64,000 nt of DNA from Micromonospora chalcea. GTDB lineage: Bacteria > Actinomycetota > Actinomycetes > Mycobacteriales > Micromonosporaceae. Positions 57,515-64,000 of the stretch are shown here, in pieces. The first letter of the stretch is position 1. The number at the start of each line of letters is the position of its first letter. Location: positions 1 to 64,000 of the forward strand of contig NZ_MAGP01000114.1 in the NCBI RefSeq assembly GCF_002926165.1. The letters run 5' to 3'. The notes beneath the pieces are model-generated. The model did no database searches, was not told the DNA's origin, and was given only the letters and a program-made list of their open reading frames with translations. The position numbers were made by a program, and so were the translations under genes.

Positions 57515-57951
57515 GACGTGCCCTCCTCGTCTCCGGTTTCCTCGTCGGCGGGCAGCAGGTCGACGGAGAACACCAGGTGCCCGGGGGAGAGGCTGGCCCG
57601 CACCCGGTAGTCGAGCCGGATCACCAGGCGCCACGGGTCGTCCGGGTCGGGGACGCCGGCCACGTCGAGCACCTCGACCCGGGGCTCCCAGCGCCGGATC
57701 GCCTGCCGCACGTAGTGGATCGCCAGCCCGGCGGTGGTGTCGTCGTTCGGCGCGAAGACGAGCCGGTGCAGCCGCGACCCGTACCCGGGACGCATCAGCC
57801 GCTCCCCGGGCGTGGTGGACAACAGCAGGTACAGCGCCTGGCGTACCGTCTCGTCGCCGTCGGTCATGGCGAGCGAGCCTGCGGCGGTGAGCGCGAGACC
57901 ACCGGCGCGGCCGGCGTCGAAGCCGGCGCCGACGAAGCGGAAGGCCCTCAT
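57511..57951 (-). CDS. GPW/gp25-family baseplate protein
   Basis: 146 aa, VRQALYLLLSTTPGERLMRPGYGSRLHRLVFAPNDD, the gp25 signature, then helix VRQAIRRWEPRVEVLDV. In contractile systems gp25-like proteins initiate the sheath at the baseplate. An N-terminal stretch of about 25 residues precedes the core. It overlaps the J gene by ATGA and the PAAR-like gene similarly. Confidence 0.9.
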   Translation of the reverse strand: MRAFRFVGAGFDAGRAGGLALTAAGSLAMTDGDETVRQALYLLLSTTPGERLMRPGYGSRLHRLVFAPNDDTTAGLAIHYVRQAIRRWEPRVEVLDVAGVPDPDDPWRLVIRLDYRVRASLSPGHLVFSVDLLPADEETGDEEGTS

Positions 57952-58286
57952 GCGTCCGCCCCCAGGAAGCTCTGCCGCACGTCGCGGACCTGGTGGTGCA
58001 CGGTGCCCGGCGGGGTGCCGTCGGTCAGACCGTCCAGGTGCGACAGCACCACCGGCTGCCGGTCCACCCGCACCCACGTGCTGTAACCCACTGTCACGGT
58101 CAGCGTGTGCAGGCACGGTTTGATCGTCGGGCCGTAGTTGGGGCAGGCGGTGATGTCGCGCCCCTCCGGGTCGGGGCGGATCAGCACCGGCACGGCCTGG
58201 ACCGTCACCCACTGCTGGGACGGGCGGTTGCTCACCCGCCCGTCGTGCCCGCAGGTGATCAGCGAGTCGCGGTGGATCCAGCGCAT
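57948..58286 (-). CDS. PAAR-like spike-tip protein
   Basis: 112 aa. The RDSLITCGHDGRVSN and VTVQAVPVLIRPDPEGRDITACPNYGPTIKPCLHTL region has the Cys/His pattern of PAAR-type tips, which bind a metal at the point of the spike. The family match is loose, so the call rests partly on position between gp5-like spike and gp25. The start ATG overlaps the spike stop by 1 bp. Confidence 0.6.
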   Translation of the reverse strand: MRWIHRDSLITCGHDGRVSNRPSQQWVTVQAVPVLIRPDPEGRDITACPNYGPTIKPCLHTLTVTVGYSTWVRVDRQPVVLSHLDGLTDGTPPGTVHHQVRDVRQSFLGADA

Positions 58287-58627
58287 CAGCCACCTCCGGC
58301 GGAACGGGCGAGCGTACGGGCCTGCGCGGCGCCCGGCTCGGCGTCCTCGGCCGCCGGGGCGTGCAGGAAGTCGACGGTGCGGCCGCGTACCACGACGGCC
58401 CGGCCGGGCGCGGAGAGCACCAGGTCACCGGCGGCGTGCACGGTGGTCAGCTCGGGACGCAGCTCGACGAAGCTGCCCGCGTCGGTGGCCAGCCGCAGCG
58501 TGCGCCCGTCGTCGTCGATCACGATGGACTGCCCGGTGCCGGTTCGCATCGACCAGCGGCGCGAGCGGCCGGACACGATCCCGGTGTCGTACGGCTGGAC
58601 CGCGCCGAACAGCGAACCGAGCACCAC
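58286..58627 (-). pseudogene. Spike gene, 3' part after the in-frame TAG (gp5 C-terminal)
   Basis: 113 aa from GTG 58627: VVLGSLFGAVQPYD, then MRTGTGQSIVIDDDGRTLRLATDAGSFVEL and LVLSAPGRAVVVRGRTVDFLHA. This is the gp5/VgrG end piece, not a separate family. It is in the same frame as the upstream piece, separated by TAG CCG GCC TCG GGC. No ribosome binding site is seen before GTG 58627. It may be read through, re-initiated, or dead. Confidence 0.7.
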
Positions 58628-58639
58628 GCCCGAGGCCGG

Positions 58640-59857
58640 CTACCCGCCGGGCAGCGCCACCAGCACGGTGTCGTCCGGGTCGGGCAGCGCGACGATCCCC
58701 TTGCCCCGGCCCGCGCCCGGGCAGAGCACCGCGAGCCAGCCGGCGTCCAGATCGCCGTACGCGGGCAGCGTCACCCGGGCCCGGCCCAGCCCGTCCGGGT
58801 CGTCGACGTCGGTGACGGTGCCGAGCGTGACAGTCGCCGCCGGGGGCGCGGCCGACGGCGGCGGGCCGGGCGGCGCCGTGGAGAACCGGGTCAGGTGCCC
58901 GTCGGCGTCCACCGTGTGCACCACCTCGGTGAGCACGTACACCCCGGCCAGCGGCTCGGGGACGCCGGCCAGCGCGATTCGCCGGCCCGGCCGCAGCGCC
59001 GGGTCGCCCTCCGCGGTGCCCTCGGCGGTGACCAGCGCCGCCACCCGGGCGTCCAGCCCGGCTCGGGCCAGCGCGGCCAGCTCGTCGTCGCTGCGGCCCG
59101 GCTGGTCCACAGCGGTACGCACGCCGTCCGCGCCCACGTCGCCCGGGTCCGGGCGCAGCGGGATGCGCCGCCCGCTGCGCGCCTCGTCCGCGCGCTGGCT
59201 CAGCGGCTCGGCGCGCTGCGGGTGCCAGCCGAGCACTGCGCACTCCGCGCCCGCCCGGTCCAGGTTCTCGGTGATCCGCAGCGCGTGCACCGTCTCGCCG
59301 AGCGTCAACGGCAGCGGCTCCCCGTACCCGGCCAGCGTGCACAGCCGCAACCGGTCACCGTCCACGCCGAGGTGCAGCCCGGCGCGACCGGCCACCTCGC
59401 ACAGCAGATCCAGGTCGGTGTGCCGGTGCTGGAGCAGCCGGTCCAGGCGCGGCCCGTCGTCCTCGGCCGCCACGCTCAACCCCAGCCCGGCACACAGGTC
59501 GGCGGCCAGCTCGGCGGCGGTCACCGACTCGAACACGCGCAGCTCCTGCCGCTTGCGCAGCCGGTGCAGCGGGTCGTACGCCCGGATCCGGGCCAGCGCG
59601 GCGCCGTCACCGGCGTACTCCCGCTCGACTGCTGTCACCTCGCCGGTGAACAGCGCCTCCGCCTGCCCGTCGAGGCGGACCTCGACCGTGGCGCCGGGGC
59701 GTACCGGCGGGTCGAGCGGACCCGCGCCGGGGGCGGCGGCGAGGGTCAGCTCGCACTGTGCCGGGCGGTCGAGGCGGGCGGCGACGCGGATGCCGCGCAG
59801 CCGGGCCGGATCGGCCAGCGGTCGCCCGTCGACCGTGACCAGGGCGGCCCGGCTCAC
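58640..59857 (-). pseudogene. VgrG/gp5-like spike protein, 5' part ending at in-frame TAG
   Basis: 405 aa. Phage late control gpD-like domain (about 1-330) has VTVDGRPLADPARLRGIRVAARLD, VTAVEREYAGDGAALARIRAYDPLHRLRKRQELRVF and YVLTEVVHTVDADGHLTRFS. A gp5/OB-fold starts at about 340 with VTLGTVTDVDDPDGLGRARVTLP and breaks off at VLVALPGG, where family members continue into VLGSLFGAV. The codon is TAG at 58640-58642, followed in frame by the next part. GTG/ATG start at 59857. Combined product would be about 523 codons, normal for an Afp8-like spike. Confidence 0.75.
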
Positions 59858-59906
59858 GGCGCACCCCCGGCGGCCGCTCGCCGCGCCGGGCTGGTCGCGT
59901 GGCGGG

Positions 59907-60665
59907 TCACGGGGTGCCTCCCGTGGTGACGGCGTCCGGCGGAACGGTGGCGGCGCCGACCGGCGGGACGGCGAGCGCGGTGCCGGCGGGCACGGTGAGC
60001 GGGTCGGTGATCCGGTTGTGCTCGGCGAGCAGCCGCCAGCGCAGCGGCGAGCCCAGCGCGTCGTGGGCGAGCAGGTCGAAGCGCACCCCGGACCAGCCCG
60101 GCTCGGCCGCGCCGTCGGCGGCGGCGACCACCGCGGACCCGGGCGCGACAGCGGGTGTGCTCGCCGTGGCCAGTTCCTCCTCGAACCCGGCGCGCGCCGC
60201 CTCCGCGCCCTCGGCGACGCGGACCAGCTTCAGCCGCAGCCAGGAGCGCCGGGGCGTACCGGTGAGGGTGAACGCGTCGAAGCGTTCCGCGATCGCGGTG
60301 ATCACGCCCGGGACGTTCCAGGTCTTGCCCCAGACCAGGCGGACCAGCGGCGGGCGTAGCCAGCCGTGCTCGACCGCCGAGTTCTCCGCCAGCATCCACA
60401 GCGGCCGGGTCAGCGCGCGGACGTCCTCGGGCCGGGCCGGCGACTCCACGAAGTCGACGTCGAAGAGCAGGTCCAGGACCAGTTCGGTACGCCCGCCGCC
60501 GGTGAAGACCAGCGGGTCGTCGGCCAGCCCGGCGCCGGTCAGCGGCCCGTCCGGTCCGCCGCGCGGGCGTACCCCGGCCAGCCGGGTCACCTGCACGGTC
60601 TCCGGGTTGAGCAGGCAGTCGACCCGGGTGCCGGACTCGTCCACGAGGAAGGCCACGCGCTCCAT
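59907..60665 (-). CDS. CIS tube protein with LysM-like tail (Afp7-like)
   Basis: 252 aa. RVDCLLNPETVQVTRLAGVRPRGGPDGPLTGAGLADDPLVFTGGGRTELVLDLLFDVDFVESPARPEDVRALTRPLWMLAEN is the CIS tube N-terminal family; the second half ends in a LysM-like RWRLLAEHNRITDPLTVPAGTALAVPP. In characterised systems it caps the tube-spike junction. ATG at 60665 overlaps the upstream stop by one base. Confidence 0.88.
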   Translation of the reverse strand: MERVAFLVDESGTRVDCLLNPETVQVTRLAGVRPRGGPDGPLTGAGLADDPLVFTGGGRTELVLDLLFDVDFVESPARPEDVRALTRPLWMLAENSAVEHGWLRPPLVRLVWGKTWNVPGVITAIAERFDAFTLTGTPRRSWLRLKLVRVAEGAEAARAGFEEELATASTPAVAPGSAVVAAADGAAEPGWSGVRFDLLAHDALGSPLRWRLLAEHNRITDPLTVPAGTALAVPPVGAATVPPDAVTTGGTP

Positions 60666-62101
60666 CAGTCACCCGCCTGTTCCCGGTCCAGCCGGGCCGT
60701 GTCGCTCCACCGCGTGGGCTGCGGGGCAGGCCACGCCGGTTCGGCCGGGAGCGCCGGCCACGGATCAGCGTGCGTCCCGCCGCCCTCGGCCATCCCGGTC
60801 GCCACCTGGCCCGTCGTGCGGGTCGGGTCGGAACCGTCCGGCAGGGCCGGCCACGGGCTGCTGTACGTGGGACGCGCGGGCCACCGCCCCTGCCTCTCCC
60901 CGGACGCCGGGTCGTGTCCGCCCGGGTACGGCAGGCCGGCGGCGCGCCCCGGGTACTGGGCGACGGATCCGTCCCTTGTCCCGTCGCGACCGTTCGTTGA
61001 TCCGGTTCGACCGCCCTTGATGCGTGCGGCCGGTCCGCGCGGCAACGACGGTGGTGCAGCCGCGAAGGTGAGCGGGGGCATGTCCCCTCGACCGGACGGC
61101 ACGTCCGCTCCGGCGATGTCGTCCCTGCGCGTCGGCCGGCCCCGGTCGACCTGTGGGAGGTTGCGGAGCGGGTCCACCCGGTCGGGGCCGGGCCTGCGCT
61201 CGGACGGTGACGGCCGGTCCGATTCGCCGGATCCCACGCGACCCGGCGACCCGATCGTGTCCCGGCTGCCGGCGGGGTGTACGGGCCCGGCGGTGCCAGC
61301 GGGCACGCCCGGGTCGGTGGGCCGACCGGTGCCGTCGCTGCTCGCGCCCCTCATGCCGGTGAGGGCCGGCCTGAGGGCGCGAGTCACCACCGGCCGGCGT
61401 GCCGGGGGCGCGCCACCGATGGTTTCCGTGGTGCTTGCGGTACCGGTCGGGCCGACGGCGCCCGGTGATCCGGTCCGGTCCGGCATACGCGCCGCTCTCG
61501 TCCTCTCCGGTGCCCCGGCCAAGCCGATCGGCTCCGTCACGAACCGGTTCGCGGGTTCACCCGCAGACGCCTCGTTGTCCCACGACCGCGAGGCCCCGTC
61601 CGAGCGGGACCGGGCGCCCGGCGTCGGCGTGGAGGGCGCCGCCCCGCTCACTTCCCACCCGGCACTCGTCGCTCCCGGCGACCGCGCACCGCGCCCCGGC
61701 TCCGAGTTCCCGCTTCCCGAGATCCCCGTCCCACTTCCCAGGAGCTCCGGGAGATCTTGGTAGGAAACGGCCCCTATAGGGGCCCTTTCGTACCAAGATC
61801 TCGGCGGGCTGTTGCGGAAAGCGGCGAGTCCGTTGATCAAACGTGCCATCCAGCGCCACCGGCCCTTCTGGCGCCGCTCGTCGGAGAGCGGGGGAGGAGC
61901 GGAAACCGGCGGAAGGTCGCGCAGCAGGCCGGGGGCGTGCGCCGCCACCAGCCGCCGCCAGTGCTCGGGCGGCTGACCGGGGGCGGGCTGCTGGCCCGGG
62001 GCGGGCGGCGCGTCCTCGGGCGGGGCCGGACCGGACAGGCGATCCGCGGTGACCCGCAGCGCGCGGGCCAGCCGGTCACGCGCCCGCCGGGGCGGCGGCA
62101 C
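60665..62101 (-). CDS. Variable low-complexity protein of the eCIS operon
   Basis: 478 aa. The N-terminus RRARDRLARALRVTADRLSGPAPPED and PPEHWRRLVAAHAPGLLRDLPP look conserved, and the C-terminus has WPALPAEPAWPAPQPTRWSDTARLDRE. The middle (about 100-430) is Pro/Gly/Ser/Arg-rich and likely disordered. A palindromic element contributes about 17 residues at 61752-61803. GTG start at 62101 overlaps the tube gene by 26 bp. Role unknown; similar proteins occur in actinobacterial eCIS between tube and LysM genes. Confidence 0.75.
   Translation of the reverse strand: MPPPRRARDRLARALRVTADRLSGPAPPEDAPPAPGQQPAPGQPPEHWRRLVAAHAPGLLRDLPPVSAPPPLSDERRQKGRWRWMARLINGLAAFRNSPPRSWYERAPIGAVSYQDLPELLGSGTGISGSGNSEPGRGARSPGATSAGWEVSGAAPSTPTPGARSRSDGASRSWDNEASAGEPANRFVTEPIGLAGAPERTRAARMPDRTGSPGAVGPTGTASTTETIGGAPPARRPVVTRALRPALTGMRGASSDGTGRPTDPGVPAGTAGPVHPAGSRDTIGSPGRVGSGESDRPSPSERRPGPDRVDPLRNLPQVDRGRPTRRDDIAGADVPSGRGDMPPLTFAAAPPSLPRGPAARIKGGRTGSTNGRDGTRDGSVAQYPGRAAGLPYPGGHDPASGERQGRWPARPTYSSPWPALPDGSDPTRTTGQVATGMAEGGGTHADPWPALPAEPAWPAPQPTRWSDTARLDREQAGD
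61752..61803. repeat. 52-bp palindromic element, copy 3, inside a coding sequence
   Basis: GAGATCTTGGTAGGAAA (61752-61768) pairs with TTTCGTACCAAGATCTC (61787-61803) with one mismatch, around a perfect GGCCCCTATAGGGGCC core. Same ends and length as copy 1. It lies inside the variable eCIS gene and is read in frame. A GG lies on both sides. Confidence 0.85.
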
Positions 62102-62558
62102 CGCCGGCCTCCAGTTCCAGGCCCTCGTACGCCAGGGTCAGCGCCTCGATGGCGATCTCCTGCGACAGGGTGTTCAGGTGCGCGCCCCGCCACCGGGTCG
62201 GCCAGGCGTTGATCATGTTCCAGCGCAGCACCTCGGCGGTGCCGGCCGGGTCGAGCAGCACCACCGACACGTTGCGCCGGTTGACGGTGCCCTTCGCCGC
62301 CGCGTTCACCCAGTCCCACAGCTCACGCGAGCTGGTCAGGCCGAAGTGGAGCGTGACCGGGGCGTACTCGACCTGTCCCGGCACGGCCCGGATGCGTTCG
62401 TTGCCCGCCTCCCGGTACGACAGCGCGGGAATCGCCACCTCGAAGCCGCTGACCTCGGTGAAGTGCCCGTTGGTGATGCCGTTGATCAGCAGCTTGAAGT
62501 GGTAGGCGCGGTACGGGTCGACGGGCGCCCCCGGCTGCGGCGTCGCGGTGGTGGGCAT
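62076..62558 (-). CDS. Tail tube protein (gp19-like)
   Basis: 160 aa. PYRAYHFKLLINGITNGHFTEVSGFEVAIPALSYREAGNE and GLTSSRELWDWVNAAAKGTVNRRNVSVVLLDPAG are typical of the T4 gp19-like tube subunit. It stacks as hexameric rings inside the sheath. ATG at 62558 is one base after the sheath stop region, and the gene follows the sheath immediately. Confidence 0.92.
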   Translation of the reverse strand: MPTTATPQPGAPVDPYRAYHFKLLINGITNGHFTEVSGFEVAIPALSYREAGNERIRAVPGQVEYAPVTLHFGLTSSRELWDWVNAAAKGTVNRRNVSVVLLDPAGTAEVLRWNMINAWPTRWRGAHLNTLSQEIAIEALTLAYEGLELEAGGAAAPAGA

Positions 62559-62559
62559 G

Positions 62560-63816
62560 TCAGCCTCCGATCGTCTCGGTCTCGGTGCCGCCGGCCCACT
62601 GGCTCAGCTTGAACACCACGAACTCCGCGGGCTTGACCACGGCGATGCCGATGTGCGCCACCACCATCCCGGCGTCGCGGACGTCGGCCGGGTTGGTCTC
62701 CTCGTCGCACTTGACGAAGAACGCCTCCTCGGGCGTACGGCCGAGCAGCGCGCCGTCGCGCCACACCCGGGTGAGGAACGCCCCGATGTCGCGGCGGATC
62801 GAGCGCCACAGCGTGAAGTCGTTCGGCTCGAACACCATCCAGCGGGTGCCGCCCGCGATGGCCTGCTCGATCGAGATGGACAGCCGCCGTACGTTCAGGT
62901 AGCGCCACTCGCTGGCCTCGGCGGCGAGCGTACGGGCGCCCCACAGCCGGATGCCCTCCCCGGCGAAGAAGCGGATCACGTTGACGCCCTTGGGGTTGAG
63001 CACGTCGTGCTCCGGCCGGGTCACCCGGTACGCGAGGTCGACGGCGCCGCGTACCGGCTCGTTGGCGGGCGCCTTGTGCACGCCGCGCAGCGCGTCGGTG
63101 CGAGCCCAGATGCCGGCGACGTGCCCGCTCGGCGGCGTGAGCACCAGGTCGCCGCTGAGCGGGTCACGGACCCGGATCCACGGGAAGTAGAAGGTGGCGT
63201 AGTCCGACTGCCGGGGCCGGTCGCCGCCGGTGCCGGGCGGTTCGTCGTCCGCGTCGCCCGGCGTACCCTCGGCGGGTTTGTCGGCCGACGCGGATGAAGC
63301 GGCCGACGCGGGCTTGGGCGGCTTGCCCGGCGTGGCGACGCGGGTGAGCCGGGAGACGTCGGTGACCTCCGGCGGCGGGTCGCAGATCGCCACCATGGTG
63401 CGCAGCCGCTCGGCCATGCTGATCAGGGCCTCGTGCGAGACCGGGTCGTGGTAGCCGGGCGCGGCCACTATGGAGACCTCGTCGATCGCCTCCAGCAGCT
63501 CCAGGCCGCCGCGCCGCCCGCCGGTGCCGGTGAGGCGGCCGCCCTCGCCGACGTTCACCACCCAGCAGCGGGTGCCGCCGTTGTCCAGGAAGCCGAACAC
63601 GGCGCGGGCCAGCGGGGTGCTCTCCAGGTGCTCGCCGTCGGCGTACAGCCGCAGGAACTCGGTCCAGCTGTTCACCGCCAGCGCCTCGCCGACGTGGGCG
63701 CCCCGGTCGGGCGCGACCCCGACGAACGCGGCGGTGCTCATGCCGACCGGTCCGATCGGGCGGGCCCCGCTCGGTACCTCCTCGACGTAGATGCCGGGGG
63801 AGAAGTAGGTGGGCAT
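62560..63816 (-). CDS. Contractile tail sheath protein
   Basis: 418 aa. YFSPGIYVEEVPSGARPIGPVGMSTAAFVGVAPDRGA is the sheath N-terminus; AAEASEWRYLNVRRLSISIEQAIAGGTRWMVFEPND and ADVRDAGMVVAHIGIAVVKPAEFVVFKLSQW the conserved C-terminal half. The linker around residues 165-200 is variable. GAGGA precedes the ATG. It drives contraction. Confidence 0.95.
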   Translation of the reverse strand: MPTYFSPGIYVEEVPSGARPIGPVGMSTAAFVGVAPDRGAHVGEALAVNSWTEFLRLYADGEHLESTPLARAVFGFLDNGGTRCWVVNVGEGGRLTGTGGRRGGLELLEAIDEVSIVAAPGYHDPVSHEALISMAERLRTMVAICDPPPEVTDVSRLTRVATPGKPPKPASAASSASADKPAEGTPGDADDEPPGTGGDRPRQSDYATFYFPWIRVRDPLSGDLVLTPPSGHVAGIWARTDALRGVHKAPANEPVRGAVDLAYRVTRPEHDVLNPKGVNVIRFFAGEGIRLWGARTLAAEASEWRYLNVRRLSISIEQAIAGGTRWMVFEPNDFTLWRSIRRDIGAFLTRVWRDGALLGRTPEEAFFVKCDEETNPADVRDAGMVVAHIGIAVVKPAEFVVFKLSQWAGGTETETIGG

Positions 63817-63832
63817 CGGTCCTCCTCGGACG

Positions 63833-64000
63833 TCAGTCGGGCGCGCGGACGACGATCAGGTGGTCGCCGTCCGGATCGAGTTCGGCGGTGTGGACGCGTC
63901 CCGCGCCGACCAGCCGGATCCGCACCGGGGCGTCCGGCGCGTCGGGGTCGTGCGGCACGCCGGTCAGCCGGAACCGGCCGGCGGTGTCGGTCTCGGTGGC
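63833..64000 (-). CDS. Partial: Ig-like/carboxypeptidase-regulatory-type C-terminus
   Basis: The last 55 residues of a protein entering from beyond the window: GRFRLTGVPHDPDAPDAPVRIRLVGAGRVHTAELDPDGDHLIVVRAPD. This resembles a carboxypeptidase-regulatory-like beta-sandwich, a module often found upstream of the sheath gene in actinobacterial eCIS. The stop is TGA at 63833-63835. The N-terminus and full function are not visible. Confidence 0.6.
   Translation of the reverse strand, partial: ATETDTAGRFRLTGVPHDPDAPDAPVRIRLVGAGRVHTAELDPDGDHLIVVRAPD

Noticed and set aside
1..64000. CRISPR arrays, tRNA, rRNA and IS elements
   Set aside because: No regular repeat-spacer pattern, no cloverleaf that I could recognise and no transposase were seen.

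Overview
The window is very GC-rich actinobacterial chromosome with dense gene packing, many GTG/TTG starts and frequent 4-bp ATGA/GTGA overlaps. The gene content (contractile injection system, ECF42 sigma factor with a DGPF partner, secreted peptidoglycan and polysaccharide hydrolases, dispersed long palindromes) fits a Micromonosporaceae genome such as Micromonospora; the genus is an inference. No rRNA, tRNA, CRISPR array or IS transposase was recognised.

Layout. (1) 1-7.9 kb: an RNA 2'-phosphotransferase, then a sulfur-acquisition block: a sulfite-oxidase-type molybdoenzyme, a membrane protein coupled to a selenium-binding-protein/methanethiol-oxidase homologue, the alkanesulfonate importer SsuBCA, and the divergent monooxygenase SsuD. 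The two upstream regions share a TCCTA/ACCTA-N9-TAGG dyad. (2) 7.9-15 kb: Nudix and NADAR proteins, an ArsR-SRPBCC pair, two secreted wall hydrolases (PGRP amidase, GH25), a flavin amine oxidase, and a DGPF-ECF42 pair. (3) 15-20 kb: a complete branched-chain-amino-acid-type ABC importer with a visible promoter and terminator. (4) 20-30.5 kb: TetR; an operon of SCP2-like protein, glycogen-debranching-type enzyme and an isochorismatase fold lacking its catalytic triad; a MarR/ABC-exporter divergon; an M23 peptidase; small unknown genes with a DivIVA-like protein and a minimal GntR; an alpha/beta hydrolase. (5) 30.5-36.2 kb: secreted M36 metalloprotease, secreted barnase-type RNase followed by a barstar-like inhibitor, a (p)ppGpp-hydrolase-like HD protein and an anti-sigma-type kinase.

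(6) 36.5-52.2 kb is a uronate/pectin island around a LacI regulator. Leftward: Gfo/Idh oxidoreductase, uronate isomerase UxaC, an L-fuconate-dehydratase-type enolase, a mannitol-dehydrogenase-family reductase, a second Gfo/Idh and a secreted pectate lyase. Rightward: LacI, a CUT1 sugar importer, YesL-like and DUF6807-like proteins, a KDG-kinase-type PfkB and a KDPG-aldolase-type enzyme. Together they can be read as uronate -> ketouronate -> aldonate -> KDG -> KDPG -> pyruvate + glyceraldehyde-3-phosphate, with the enolase protein standing where UxuA/UxaA would be expected.

(7) 52.2-64 kb (leftward, running off the window end) is the distal part of an extracellular contractile injection system (eCIS): sheath, tube, a variable Pro/Ser/Gly-rich protein, LysM-type tube protein, VgrG/gp5-like spike, PAAR-like tip, gp25, baseplate J, gpI-like protein and three coupled membrane proteins.

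The most interesting signals are: the spike gene interrupted by an in-frame TAG; a baseplate J protein with a C-terminal Asp-box/propeller-like extension; and a 52-bp palindromic element present three times, one copy lying inside an eCIS coding sequence and translated.
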